Source: Paraphysoderma sedebokerense
Taxonomy: Eukaryota; Blastocladiomycota; Physodermatomycetes; Physodermatales; Physodermataceae
Assembly: GCA_025602915.1 (NCBI GenBank)
Contig: JAHLJZ010000093.1
Coordinates: forward strand, 29,415-93,414
DNA length: 64,000 bases
Direction of reading: 5' to 3'
Shown one piece after another: positions 26,376-40,758 of this stretch (its first letter is position 1; each line of letters starts with the position of its first letter). The position numbers were made by a program, and so were the translations under genes. The notes under the pieces are model-generated. The model did no database searches, was not told where the DNA came from, and saw nothing but the letters and a program-made list of their open reading frames with translations.

Positions 26376-27903
26376 ATGTCTTTAAATTGGGCTCTTCTTG
26401 AGGCAGACGGAAAGACTCCTGTTCCGCTACCCGGTGAAAAGTATCCATCTTTATCCTCCACTCTGTCTGCGTTTCCATCTGCAGCGGAAACTTGTCGAAC
26501 AAGCGTCAACTGACTGTGTCACTTTGTTCTTTCAATGCAGAATATATTTTACGCAGAATGGGGTGAGATTTGAGTTTGAGTCGGGAAATGGTTATCCTGG
26601 CTTAGGGTAAGTAGACGAATAGATAGATTGAAATCTTCCTCGTTTTCATTGCTACATTACCTGAATAGTCTATTACCATTGAAATACTGCTAACACTTTA
26701 CTCCATCTTATCTTGCTATATCGCTCCGCATTGCCATCTTTGTTATTTGCATGGTTTACAACAATTATGTCGGATTTTCAAATCAACTAATGAACTTAGA
26801 GGGAATTATTACGCCAAGACAGTGATTCTTTATCTAACGTCCCTTCGAGTCATCATCGTTGCTGCCCCTCTTCTTCAGCATTTTAAATCTCTGTCTGTCC
26901 CCTTGAAGAATTTGAGCAACATGAAGTTACATCAACCTTGGTTTGTTGCCTGCCATCTTCTTCTGTCGGGAGGGTTGACCAGAACTCTATGGCAATTTAT
27001 TATGGAGTCTGGATGCATTCGGCATTCACTTATACACTTGTAATCTAAATGCATTTATTGTACGTCTTCTTTTCTGCTCGAAATGTTCGATCAATACAGG
27101 TTCGGTGCCAATTATTGGACTGCAACTGTCACTCCGGTAATGTCACTGCTCACTTCATTTTCTCCGATTCGGTTATCCTCATTATCTTGAGCTTAGTTCA
27201 ACTAATAGTTGACTTCTATATTTTGGATTTTTCGTTGCTTCATATGAAACCACAGGTTCCAGATGGAGGCTTGACAATGCCCGGTGAAGTGCGGCTTTAC
27301 TTTCATGAAGGTGGTGCATTTGAGTATCAGGCTATGTTTACAAATGTCGTATCTAGAGAAATACCAGGTCTGTTATTTTTACTCAAAGATTTCTACAGTG
27401 GTGGTTTTGTTTCTTCCATTGTCAAATTGACACATTTCTCATCATCTCTTTGCCCGTCTCGCTGCGTTCTGCTATTCAACGCAGATCTACAAACACAACT
27501 TATAGCAGAAGAGGCTTTACCAGTCTACACTCCGCCGTCCTCCTCCGCTACACCGGGGACGTCTTTGTCCGCACCCAACAATCATCCCAATCAATCGCAA
27601 CCGACTTTGCCGACAGCAGTGCCACCGCAAGAAACCTCACTTCAAGAAGACCTGATACAATTTTCCACGCCAGCGACAAACCCGCAACGAGACGATTCAC
27701 CTGTCACAGATGACCAGGAGAATTCATCTTCTATCGTAGATGGTAGTCCGACAAGATCCCCAGCTTCCCGGAATTCTCCATCAGCTGAGGAATCAAACTC
27801 ACGGCAGCTACCGTCACAGAATCCAGTTTCAACTGCTCCATCATCGACAAGCCACCATCATGATGAAGCACCTCCATCCTATGATGCCGTTGTAGGACCG
27901 TGA
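26376..27903 (+). CDS. WBP2-like / UPF0664 family protein (GRAM-like domain, PPxY tail)
   Basis: Six exons: 26376-26504, 26557-26606, 26800-26940, 27100-27136, 27256-27367, 27485-27903, giving 295 aa. The start MSLNWALLEADGKTPVPLPG is typical of the fungal UPF0664 proteins related to animal WBP2. The GRAM-like core reads ILYLTSLRVIIVAA, LSVPLKNLSNMKLHQPWFG (the Trp codon is split by an intron), WTATVTPVPDGG and VRLYFHEGGAFEYQAMF. The C-terminal half is Pro/Ser/Thr-rich and ends in PPSYDAVVGP, a PPxY motif that binds WW domains such as those of Nedd4/Rsp5 ligases. The exon 1/2 join uses a weak GTCAAC donor and is the least certain. Likely a WW-domain adaptor. Confidence 0.85.
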
Positions 27904-28040
27904 TAATTGTCTACGTTTTTAGCTCTTTCTCGTGTTAAATCGTGAGTTAAGAATATTGACGTATTGTGACTTTGTAATTGTAAGTAATATACACATTTGA
28001 CATAAATATATAAAATACTAGCCGAACATGAATCTAGAGT

Positions 28041-28080
28041 TGTACCTCGCTCATAGTAATTGTACCTCGCTCATAGTAAA
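28041..28080. repeat. 20-bp tandem duplication
   Basis: TGTACCTCGCTCATAGTAAT at 28041-28060 is followed by a copy at 28061-28080 differing only in the last base. It is about 140 bp downstream of the WBP2-like stop. The rest of 27904-28652 shows no gene. Confidence 0.85.
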
Positions 28081-28652
28081 TGAGCCGGTTACTAAAACCG
28101 TGAACATTCATTTTATCATTGACTGTGCCCTTTATTGGACTTCAACATGAATAGCGGTGCACAGGATGCCCAGAGTTATGGTTCTCGAAAAACACGGATA
28201 ATTACATGAAATCGGTCGGTTCATCCATTCAGATCTGTCGTCCCCTGTATATTTTAATCTACGATCCGTTTCACGGATACGCGCGATTTGTTGTCCGTTC
28301 TGCTATTCATTACGAAATGCATGCAATTGAATTACCTTCCATTTAAGCTCATTGCCAAAATGTCACGAACAAAAAAAAATCTAAACTCGAGCAATCAGGC
28401 CAGCTTATGCTCCGTTTCAGGATCGCGCACACGGACATTTGGGCATTCACATAATCAATTTGCAGTTGATCGTCACACGGATCCACTAAAGATATTACTT
28501 TGATTATTCATCGAACTTCAGTTGGAAGTGGAGAATAGTAAAATCGAAAGAAGAACGCCTGTTCAATCGTACTAAAAGCCTTATAACAGTGATCTGGTCA
28601 ATTGAGATGTTGACCCAATGATCGTGCGCACGTTGCCAGCGCTGCAGCTGGC

Positions 28653-28700
28653 TTTGAACAAGGATTGGCTCTGCGAAAATTTTGATCCGTACTTCTTCGC
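28653..28700 (-). repeat. Left copy of 48-bp inverted repeat
   Basis: The reverse complement of 28653-28700 matches 29225-29272 at 44 of 48 positions by eye. Read on the minus strand it encodes AKKYGSKFSQSQSLFK in one frame and CEEVRIKIFAEPILVQ in another. It looks like the end of a second, inverted copy of the coiled-coil gene that follows. Confidence 0.75.
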
Positions 28701-28786
28701 AATCTGATTCATTGCTCTCCCCCGTTTCTCGTCTGTACATTTCGCACATTTTCATCATCGGTGTCTCTCATTAAACACACTGCAGC

Positions 28787-29287
28787 ATGGCTGAAGAACC
28801 TAGCATAAGGGAGCTTCTTCTATCTCTGCAAAGTGCTGTAACCGATATCCAAAAGAATATGGTCACTAAAACCGAATTCAGCACTGGGATTGAAGAACTT
28901 AAAGCAGAAATTGGAACCGTAAAAGTGGAAGTTGAAAACGTTAAAACTGAACTTGGAAACGTCAAAGTGGAAGTGGACAACGTTAAAACTGAACTTGGAA
29001 ATGTTAAAGTTGAAGTAGAGAACGTTAAAACTGGAGTTGAAAGTGTCAAAGTTGAAGTTGAAAACTTTAAATCAGATCTTGAAAACAGTCTGTATGCTTT
29101 TCCTATTGTGTGTCTTATTACCTTTTTTTGGCTAAATACCATTCATATAGAGATAGACGTAAGTACCCAGGAGTTAAAATCACAAATCGGTATGGTGTAC
29201 GAAGTCTTCATCAGACGGGAAAATGCGAAGAAATACGGATCAAACTTTTCGCAGAAACAATCCTTGTTCAAAACTGTTACGGAATAA
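28787..29287 (+). CDS. Coiled-coil protein with 14-residue repeats (unknown)
   Basis: From ATG 28787 the frame encodes a helical N terminus (IRELLLSLQSAVTDIQKNM) and then repeats of VKTELGNVKVEVEN, two heptads per unit. The C-terminal part reads VYEVFIRRENAKKYGSNFSQ, reminiscent of the short C-terminal module found after coiled coils in lineage-specific fungal families. An intron ending at 29150 is likely because the intervening stretch is hydrophobic and AT-rich. A GTCTGT donor at 29088 keeps this frame; the better GTATGC donor at 29092 switches to a frame ending at 29331. Parallel coiled-coil assembly is expected; function unknown. Confidence 0.6.
   Translation: MAEEPSIRELLLSLQSAVTDIQKNMVTKTEFSTGIEELKAEIGTVKVEVENVKTELGNVKVEVDNVKTELGNVKVEVENVKTGVESVKVEVENFKSDLENSLYAFPIVCLITFFWLNTIHIEIDVSTQELKSQIGMVYEVFIRRENAKKYGSNFSQKQSLFKTVTE
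28940..29065 (+). repeat. Three tandem 42-bp coiled-coil coding units
   Basis: Units at 28940-28981, 28982-29023 and 29024-29065 each encode 14 residues. The first two differ at about 5 of 42 positions; the third is more diverged. A partial unit precedes them. Confidence 0.8.
29225..29272 (+). repeat. Right copy of 48-bp inverted repeat
   Basis: Lies inside the 3' coding part of the coiled-coil gene and encodes AKKYGSNFSQKQSLFK in the unspliced frame. Inverted partner at 28653-28700. Confidence 0.75.
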
Positions 29288-29331
29288 TCGGTTTGGTAGC
29301 ACCAAAGACAGAAACAAAGAACATGAATTAA

Positions 29332-30203
29332 TCAATGAATTGAACCATCACTCCTGGGGTCAGTCGTTATACCTCCTCAATGGCGAAAGAAGTCAACCTC
29401 AGTCCTCACGGCTTCTCCCGCAATCCACAAATCTGTGTCATCGACTTCCAGTCTCTTTTTTTTCCACACTAGCGTTATCAAACTTCCGCATCACCACATT
29501 TCCATCACAATTCCCTGTTCAACTTCGTCAATACTCCATAGCCAAGTTAACAATCATTCCCTTTACAGCACCAATACCCTGATAATGATTTAGTCAATCC
29601 TTCTTTCAACTTTTGGCATTGTGATCTTAAATCTCGTTTTAAAGTTGTGTAGGATTGAAGATGCCGCCGAAAACAGAATCTCCGCATAAGCCTACTGACA
29701 CCTTAGACTAGTCGATCGTCGTTTTTGTGTGAAATTAAAGATGGTGAAAGTAGCCAGGAATGTGAGGGAAAGCTTATTCCGCCTTTTTCAACGAGAAGAT
29801 CTGATAGTCAGCTAATTTTCATGATTAAGTGGACAATAGAAATTGTACTTAGGCACAAAGCGGGTGCGCCTTTTGACCACTTTTCTAGAGATGATAATTG
29901 ACAAGTTATGTAAACGATATATGAACAGGAGGAACAAATCATTTGCAAAATGTTGATGTGAGATTTTGCCAACGGCAGGGTAGTATGATGGCAAGATACT
30001 CCAATTCTAATGATATAGAGAATAAGGATCACAGTTAAATAGAAATGAGCCAAGATTGTTGTACAATTTTTAATATTTTTATTGCAAGGAGTATCTTGTT
30101 ATACAAATTATATTTTTTCATTTGTTCTTTTCGTTCAAGTTGGATCCTAGTACTCTAATCGTTCGATATGATGTTAGGAGAGATATACTTCGTGCCTATA
30201 GAT
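29332..30203. other. Intergenic, no gene supported
   Basis: AT-rich; frames at 29223-29582 and 29808-30053 have no recognisable content. Confidence 0.45.
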
Positions 30204-31517
<1,314 letters not shown>

Positions 31518-32452
31518 TTGAAAGATTTATTGGTGTTAAGAACGTTATGGTGGGAATAAATGCGTTTGCGTTTGTGTGTGTGATGCACAAAACTTATTGC
31601 TACTGATAGGGGACAAGATAAGATTGAGGAGAGGGAATCCAATTGAAAATCCATTGAGCCACTCTTGTTGCCAGCTGATTTACTTGCCAGTTCGTTTCAC
31701 TTATTAATCTGTTAATGATTATTACATATCTGATACTCTACTTCTGGGTAATAAAATATGATGTATTTTAAGCTTTCCGGGCACAGCAAATTTGATTCCC
31801 TTGCACAATAAGATACACATACGCTTCATCCGCGCCGCCAAGTTGGGGCAGCGCAAATGATGTACAAGATATGGTGTCGATATCATCATATCATACCTGA
31901 CAATTACGCATAAACCAGATTTGTCATATGCACCCATATGTAGCCCCTTTCATCTTATTCCTAATTAGTGCTCGATCTATATATTTGCATTTGTTCAATT
32001 CATGTGTTGTCCACATCCGCCTTGGCCATAGCAACCGGGTCAGCCGGACCTAAACAAAAGCGCCCCATAAAACCCACATCGTGTATGTCCTATTCCCTGT
32101 CACCCCCTTTTCTTGTCAGACGTTGCAGAGCCCATCCGTGGGGAATGACGTAATGGCTTGGACGAAACAGGGAGACTGATTTCTTCAATGGAAAAGAGCG
32201 CCTGGGATTTGGTCCCTTGACCACCTTGTGGTGGATTGAAAATGGACCATTGGGTTCTCTTATATTCTTTAATAGATCGTGCGATAAAGTCGAAGAATGC
32301 ATTGCAGTTGATTTTTCGACAACTCCCCAGTCCCACTTGGGCGGAAGTTGTCCTAAATGGGTTTTAAAATCCTTTGCCAATATTATTACAAACGGAATCA
32401 CTCATGCTAAGATATAAATCGACGACGACAAATAATTACTTATTACATTATG
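31518..32452. other. Intergenic, TPI promoter and gene B 3' flank
   Basis: Promoter of TPI (minus strand) at the left side. At 32090-32401 two minus frames and one plus frame are open simultaneously, one containing FDFIARSIKEYKRTQWSIF; no start, splice or family support. Confidence 0.35.
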
Positions 32453-35400
32453 TTATGGTTTTGTCGGCAACAAAATTTGTACTGACGACTGATACATATT
32501 TTTTGAATGGTTTTCGGTTTTCTGATGGGACCCTTTCAGACAACCCAATTTACCCCAAACTTCACCCAACGCCACAACTAACACAAGTATAATAAACCCA
32601 CAAATAATAAAAATAATAAATACAACAAAAAACTTCTGCAATGAACTTCCAGACACCAGCTCATTGAATCGGAATGGCAGACCAGCTCCGAGAACTAATA
32701 TTATACTTATATGTGATAAAACTTCAAGACGGTTTAAAGTATCATGAATGTAAGGCCGATATAATATGAATAGTTGCAGCCATATTAACAGCAGCCCCAC
32801 GGTAAACACAATTTGAATACTAGCGTATCTGGTTAAGAATACGTTCACCATGATAACTGCTAACTTGTGGTAGAGCTGGAGAACTCCATAAAATTGATAT
32901 TCGCGTTTGTAGTTTTTGTCGAATGTCATCAATTCTTCCAAAGTTTGTTTACTTTTCTGCCAAAATTTCGAAGTGTACCACGTCTGGTGTAGAATGAAAT
33001 AGACGGCAGAAAAATATAACGGTATCCCAACAACATATATGCTATGAAGAAGAATTTTGCTCTCAGTATCCGAAAAAAACAAAAGAGAACGGACTGGTTG
33101 GAGCAACATACCAAGTCCCTAATATCGCATACGGCATATCCTGGACATACCAGGCTTCGTAGCATCGCAAACTGGAGTCAGCCTCTGCCAAAATGAAACA
33201 GTTTAGTACTAACCTAACATTGGCATGACAAATTAATCAGAATGACAAACGAACCGAGATAATGGTGCCCATCCGGGGACTGGTAACAATCAAAAAGCGA
33301 CAACGAACTAGTAGTGACGTGAACGTAGAGTATGTTGAGCAGAGTATGGAGAACCCTCCCCAGCTGTTGAAATTCCGTTTTATCTGAATTTCGAACAAGC
33401 GAACGTCGAAACTGTTGATATAATACTCGAATCATACGTGCAATCAAAAAATACAGTACAGCCACTCCTCCCAATAGCAATGGCGACATTAGGGCAATTT
33501 TAAGTCTCAGACTGAAATCAAATGTTAAATCGGTGGCGAAACATTCCGGAGACGCAATCTCAACATTGATGTTGACGATTGACAACCGACTCAGCAAATC
33601 GTAGAATTCTTGCGGCCACTCAATTCGCAAGTGTTGTAACAAAATGATAGATTGAAGGAAGTTGACGAGGATTCCAAAGAGGCCCAATCTATGGAAATAA
33701 TCGTTAATCTCGTGACACTGTTGTGGACGTAGTACATGTTTCGAAATTTACATCGGCCCCTTACTGTATCTCACAAAAAGGAGAAGTAGTACGCCGGCCA
33801 GGGCTAAAATGCCCGCCACAATAAACAGCTTCATAGCCACGTCAGTTGGGCATTTTTGACACAAATTTGCTAGCTTATAATAGCCTTGGTCACATTGTCC
33901 GCACCCTGTAGTAGCAATTATTAGTGCAATCCCTTTTGAATCTGAATTTATTGTCACTTACGTATGCCCTTGTATCCTGGAGCGCATTTATTCTCCGCCG
34001 TTCCGGGACATGCCTCTTTCTATTGAACATATTGATCAGTCAAAGGAATGAGATTTACTGTATAAGGTCAAATTTTACCGGCAAACACGGCAAGAACGTC
34101 ATCTTGTCGTCACTCAGCCAGAAGCCAGGTCTTGATCTTGCTGGGGTCGTACCATCTTGACTACATACCGCACCTAAAATCAGAGTATTTATTATATACT
34201 CATACACGGTAGGAATAGTATTGATTCAAACGACAACTTACCTTGGGGACAGGTAACACAAATGGGTCCAGTATTTCGGAGAATATTGTTGACTAAGCCT
34301 ACAAGATATCAGCCAGATGCTAAAGCAAATAAAAATCTGATATCTCATACCTGGTGGACAATTGATTGTAAATTGAAAAGTACACCTAGCGGATTCACTA
34401 CCATGCGGATCTTTTGCATAGATGGTAAAATTTCCGTAAGGATAACCTCCAGCTGTTCCACTCGAATTGAAGATAAGCTTGGAGCTTTTAAACGGAGTAT
34501 TTATTGTAATTGAATGCCCGAGGGAGCCATCTTTTAAAGTTCCCCGTACTGGAAGCGAAGAGACGTAAAACATTAGATCCGTATCATCGATGTCGTCAGC
34601 TAAGAGTTGAAATTCAGCGACGGTATATGTAAAGATCAAATTCTCTTGAGGCAAAACAATGTAGGGAGAGCTGCAATCAATCTTTGGAGCATCGTTAACC
34701 GGAACAACTGGAAAGACAATTTCTTCAGAATTTGTCACGTTATTCGTCCCGGAGTCCAAGAAGGATACATTAAACCGTTGAAACGTATCAGGACTAGTGG
34801 AAGCGAAATCTTTGGCCGGAACATAAATGACTTGGTACGGAGGGCCCGCAATTTCGCTGCCTTCGCCCACCACAAGTCTGCTATTTCCCCCAGTCTGTCG
34901 ATTTACGTGATAAAGAGATCCATTAATCCGCAAATCAGTGACTTTGACTGATAGCCGCCCGTCATAATCAGGATCGCGCACATTCATCGTGATGGTGAGT
35001 TCCCCGTCTTCTTCAACTGATAGATCCGAAATAGCTGATCTTTCTAGATAAGGGGAATCTGCAAGTACGTCGGGGTTATGCACAGTTGGATTCAATGATG
35101 TGAAAGTGTGAACTAACCATTCACAGCATTAACGATTATTGTAACGGTTCCATTAATCGAAGACTTGTCAGAGCCATCGTCAACGAGATACGGAAATACG
35201 GCGTATGGATCGCCGTTGGCATCGGACGGCGGTCGAAACATGAGAGTATGATTATACTTTGGAATTATAAAGCCAGTATCGTTTATCGGTATCCAAATTA
35301 TGGAGCTGTTAACCATCTGAGGATAATGCAAGACGCCACGCCGCGGCAAATCCATAATTATGATTGTCAGATTCTCGGAAGGTGTCTCAATATCTGACAA

Positions 35401-38400
35401 GGGAATATTAATGATGGCATCCGTATCTTCATCGATTACAACTGATAGCGAGGGAGCCAAGGGTATATCATTCACATTTCGGACTTCAATGTCTATAAAT
35501 GCAACGTCTGAGGTCGAAACGTTATCCAAACACCGGAAGCTGAATGATGTATATCCAAAATAATTCTCTGACGGGGCGAATTGAGCAACTAACCGTGAGA
35601 GGCGGTCTCCGGGATAAATACTAAAGCAATGTCGAGTTAAAAGCCGAGGAATATCATAGTACGTAGTAATATAAAACATACGGTGCTTGATATCGGAGAT
35701 CAGTTTGAAACAATGTACCTGCTTCCGCTGATGGAACAGTTTCAATCTGTATCATAAATCTATCTTCTACGTCAGGGTCTTCACATTCGAATGTTATAGT
35801 TAACTCGTTGTCTTCGAGCATAACATAGGACTTATTTTTCGCAGTAGGAAAGTCGTTGACTGAGTTGATGGACATTACCACAGAGGCGTTAGATAATGAG
35901 AGTTGAGACTCGTCTGCGGCCTGATATGTGAAAGCCATGAAGTAAAAACCGTGAACATTCGAAGGAGGAACATATAAGACTCTTTTACGAAAGTTCGACA
36001 CATTGTATGGAGCTGAAGCGATTTTGGATTCCCGATTAAGCAAATCGTCAACTTCGTACAATTCTCCTTTACCGAACGGAGGTATTGACAGTAAAATAAT
36101 CCTCAAAGTGCTGTCCGGGCTGTCGGAGTCCTGCACATCAAAATTGATAACGGTTGCGTTGTCTTCGTCGATTTCAATGTTCAGTGATTTTGGTATTGGC
36201 GCATCAGCAACTGGATTGACTGTTATATTACCAAACCCAACATTGGATTCTAGATAACAATGATTGCGTCAGCATTGCTACATAAGCGATTGACTAGTAA
36301 TACGGACCAGCATTAGATTCATCACGACCGAGAAAAATAAAGTAATCTTCCCCAGAAAACTCTTGAAACGGAATGTAAACAAGGCGAGCTAAAGAATCTT
36401 GAACAGCGACCGGCGATAAACTGGTATCAATAATGGGCCCTTTCGAATTCAATGCCGATGAAGAGAATTGATATATATTGCCGTGAATTGGAGTGGCCGA
36501 AATAAAGAATGTAATAGAATCGCCGAGATCAGGATCGTTGCCTTTGAGCACCACTACTAGGATCGAGTCTTCGTCAACAGTGGCGGTGTATGGAGAGACG
36601 ACAGGGTAGCTATTGGAGACACCAGTTCGAAATTGGCTTGTTGGTTTCATAATACTACTCTGATTGGCAACCACGACTGTAATATTGAAAGTCGCATCGT
36701 TTGGTAATTGTGTGCTCGAAAAGTCACTAGTTTATGGTAATGTTAAGCGTGGCTTCAAATTTTAACAAAATGACCTTACAAACCAGCGGATGTTATTATT
36801 TGATTTCAAAAGCAGACCGTCGCATATATAGTCAGACCCATTAACGGTTTCTTTGAATACTACCTGGACCATAGATGTATTAAAACCGAAATTTTCTCCT
36901 TCGATGTAAACCGTCTAGTTTTCGCATGTTAATTTTTAAATCCGCTCAAGTAATTAAATACCATCGAAACTTACTGGACTAGTGGAAAGGGATGTAGAAG
37001 GAACCAAAAGAGAGATCTTCGGAATATCATAGGCGTAAGTAACGGAGCTATTGGTCCCCAGCTGTCCATCGACAATAACTCTAATTGGATGTCCGACACC
37101 AATGCCTTGCGGGGCCGAGCAGCGAACAAGGTTATCTTCCCAAAGAACCGGATTCGTGCAAGATAATCCGCTGATAGTGAGTGACACTTTATGATTGGCA
37201 GAGTTGCAGGGCATTGAAGCGCAAGGTCCAAAATTCGCTCCACTGGACTTAAATTAGTCAAAACGATCATTGTTAAGCATTCTTTCTAATCACACTTACT
37301 ATAGCGCCACCTCATTTCCCCCAACAGCCGGCCCTGTAATGGGCGCTATCTTATAAAACGTTGGAGGGTTGTAGGAGATATTGAATGATTGGGTGCTATT
37401 CAGATTGGTGCCAGCAGAAATAACAACAGGATTATAGATTCCGGTACCTGGCGGTTTGTGAAGGTAAAATTATCAGGTGTCCAAGGAATTTGAAATATAA
37501 GAGATTATTAATACCGGGAGGTGTGATACAAATGATTTGCGACACACTTATTTGAGAGATACTTCGACAGAGCTTCCCGGCGACGATCACCAAAACCGCA
37601 TCCTGCCCCATTAATCCCAAATTATCAACAGTCAATTGAACCGGATAACCGACTAATTAAACAAGTTAGTCTGATTTCTCCAGAAACTAAAGAAGGGAAA
37701 AATTATCACCTGCCGGGCCTTGTGTGACATTGATGCTCTGAAGAACAGGGGGAGGATACGACAACGTGCGATTGGTTACCGAGGGAGTAAATGGCAAATA
37801 TGAGAACACAACTTTTAACTCGTGAGGACCTTAAGCACATCTGAATTAGCAGTGAGTCCAACTTGAAGTTGCTGAGAGAGGGAGTCTCACCTCCAATACC
37901 ATAAGGAGCCGTTACATTTAAAGTTTGGCCGACCCAGCCGCGTACGGTGCATACGCGTCCATTCAATGTCACCGACGGTGTACCTGTCGTTGCCGAGCTT
38001 GGGATGCTAGAGAACCCAATTAAAACGCTCTCACCACCACGGACAGACCCAGGAGAAGCAGTTTGCAGGCTTGTAATCCAGAAGTACTGGAAGTGTGCGA
38101 CAAATGCCTTTCTAGATCCGGAATTGAGGGTCGGATTCGACAAATCTCCTTCGGTCATACCAACGACCATAAGTTTGTTTCCACTAACCGGTAAAAGCCG
38201 AGTCAAAGAATCTAGCCGAACGGTAGACAAAACAATCGAAGATTGCAATTGATATAAAGCATCGTACTGACTGATGACTATTTCCGAGGTTCCTAAACCC
38301 AACGAAGAGTTTAAACTACTCGTGAAGCCAATGTAAATTTGCTGCCCATCCACTTGTATGTCGAAGTTGGATTGATCAAAAGCATTGTCAACAATGAAGG

Positions 38401-39570
38401 GAGAGATAGAGGCACCTAAGGAGGCATAGGCCTGATCCCTTGAATGTAGTATAAAGAGTGAAGTATCATTGAGCAGGCGGTGAATGAAGTAAGAGTCGCT
38501 CCCATTCGTTGCTATTGCCGGATCAAATTGTAACTCTGGAGATGTGCTCGTGGTAGTGCTACTTAGCCCATTCCCAAGATTAGGCATAACATATTCCTTG
38601 ACCGCACGGGAGGTGGTCCATACACAAACAGCCGCCGAGCTTTTACATTTAAAATCGATAGTAAATGCACTCGAAGTTGCCGATGGTTTCTTAATATTCG
38701 GTGCTTTGATACTTATCCCGTCATATGGGTGCCTCGCTAGCCAAATACCCTTAGCATTTCCATCGGGATAGTTGAAGAAACCAACGTAGAGATTATTGGT
38801 TCCGTCACAGAAAAGTTTAATTCGCCTACCGATGAAGATTATAAGCAGACAAGGATGTTGTTCAACCATAGAAGAAGAGGAGCTTACGGATTCTTGTATT
38901 GAGGTGTAAAAAAGCTGTCGTCAGCACTGTCGTAGACCAGAGAGTCGACAGTATTGTCAGATCTGACTATGTGAATGTTGAGGCTGAATTCTGACTTTGC
39001 GAACGGCGAATATGTCTAGTGTTCGATATTTTGGTAAGCTCATCAATCCTCTTTAAGGTCAACGGAAAAAAATTATACCGCGACGAAGATTTCACCTGTC
39101 GTTGGATTCATCCCAAGTGCAGCGGTTTTATCATATCTATGTTCGGAAGAAAAATTAAGTAAAAAGCAATTGAGTACAAATATCTTAAATACGATCCACA
39201 AACCGGTTGGTCGGATAAGAACTACCCACAATTCCTTGTCCCATCTATCAAGTTCAATCACTTAGTGCCCATTACGTACAGAAACATATTTCTCGAGGGC
39301 TCTTACCCTGGAAGATATGTCGACAATTTTAGAAAGAGAAGCCGACGTGGAAGTATAGGTGAACGAACGCAGCCTGAAATAGCTGTCCAATACTACCAAA
39401 TGGGTGTTGTTGAATACTGCATCAATGATAACAGCATCCGCAGCCGTCAGCGGAACAGTATTAACATTAGCGAGAAACCAAGGATTGGGATTCTGAGCCC
39501 ACACCGAACATAGCAACGAAACCGTCAAGATAAACGTAAGTACGAAGTTGAGAGTTTTAGTTCTCGGCAT
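32453..39570 (-). CDS. Giant receptor/adhesin-like membrane protein B (paralogue of A)
   Basis: Same layout as gene A. Signal peptide VLTFILTVSLLCSVWAQ (39570-39490); N-terminal domain to about 38080 with GMTEGDLSNPTLNSGSRKAF near 38160; TIG domains about 38060-36950 (CNSANHKVSLTISG); cadherin-like repeats about 36680-34370; Cys-rich module with GCGQCDQGYYKLANLCQKC (about 33905-33850); membrane domain with SLFDCYQSPDG (about 33290), YVVGIPLYF (about 33030), DTLNRLE (about 32740) and last codon at 32456-32458. Membrane and tail sequence is nearly that of A (KREYQFYGVLQLYHKLAVI in both), while the ectodomain, especially the propeller/TIG part, is closer to C. Many N-glycosylation sequons lie in the ectodomain. 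Exon joins were not all traced. Function inferred only from architecture. Confidence 0.82.
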
Positions 39571-40758
39571 AACAATTGTAACGGATTCAAATCTTCGTTC
39601 GTCTTTACAGTTTGCGAGATTTTTAGGGAATTTGTTCTTAAATTAATCTTGTTTCATTCTGCGAAGTAGTTTTTGATTCTATGTTCAGAGCTCATTAGCA
39701 GCGCTAAGGCGAATGTCGGCTGACCGTTGGGACACAAAGGTCTAAAAGTTGAAACTGGTAACTGAATATAACTGGATAGAATTGACAGAACTACAGAAGA
39801 GTCAAGAGAATGTCAAGAGATGTGATTTTTTAACAATAATCGTTGCCATCGGACAAACCGTGCAACGAGCCTGGGCCCTGGAGGTACTACCGTACTGGAG
39901 GTAACCAATGGGATACATGTCGTGGTACTGCAAATTTTGGTCCACCTTCAAATGCTGCTACTGAGTAACGGATGACTGTTCCCCCATATTATGGAAATCA
40001 TGAAAGCTGAGCCTCATCACATTTCCGTAAATATATTTCGGCCATGATGAATCAATGGGATCAGGATATAAGTTAATGATGTATCATATATTGATACTTA
40101 TTCTCGCGTTTAGCCAAATTTACGCGATCAGGTCAAGCGTCTCGATCATCCCAATCGCGCAGACTTCGCACAGTTATTGTACCAGCATCATAGATATAAT
40201 AGAACATATCTCATTGACTCCCCTGGGGCCTGGAATAGTCCTGGAATTTGGAAATGCCTTGAAAAGTTGAATCAATCGCTCAGCACTCAGCAGTCAGCCG
40301 CTTTGCCGGCTGCAAACTTGATTTATGTGTTGTTAAATAGTTGAAGCAACCTCGCATCTTAGCCTCATGTCCCACACCGTGAGAACTAACAAGTACAACG
40401 GGTCACCCAAACGCAACCCGTCCATGTAGTAATCCCGCTGTGTATAACTGTGAAAATCAAGATTTTTTTTTGCGTTTGCACATGTGTGGTGAATCATCAG
40501 TGAAAATACACTGCCCTTGGAGAAAAGTCTTTTCTTTAGAAAATAAATGGTGATATAACTGTGAATGTCAAGATTATAGTCGCAAATACGGAAATTTAAA
40601 TGCCTCAAATCTACTGAACTTGAGATTAAACAAATGATTGTCAAACTTCTCGCCTCAACGCTACCCGTCCCGTTGGCCGGCCGGTACCCCACGTTTTGGC
40701 GCGAACCCTACCATTCTGAATTCTCAACTATCCAGACTTACACGACACCTCCCAAAAA
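39571..40758. other. Intergenic, gene B promoter region
   Basis: About 1.2 kb between divergent genes. Frames at 40333-40692 and 40638-40868 lack family support; the latter overlaps the next gene in another frame. Confidence 0.4.

Noticed and set aside
28653-29272. Insertion sequence or transposon with terminal inverted repeats
   Set aside because: The right arm is inside a coding frame, there is no transposase and no clear target-site duplication.
32090-32417. Overlapping open frames between TPI and gene B
   Set aside because: Three frames are open at once with no start or splice context; treated as chance.
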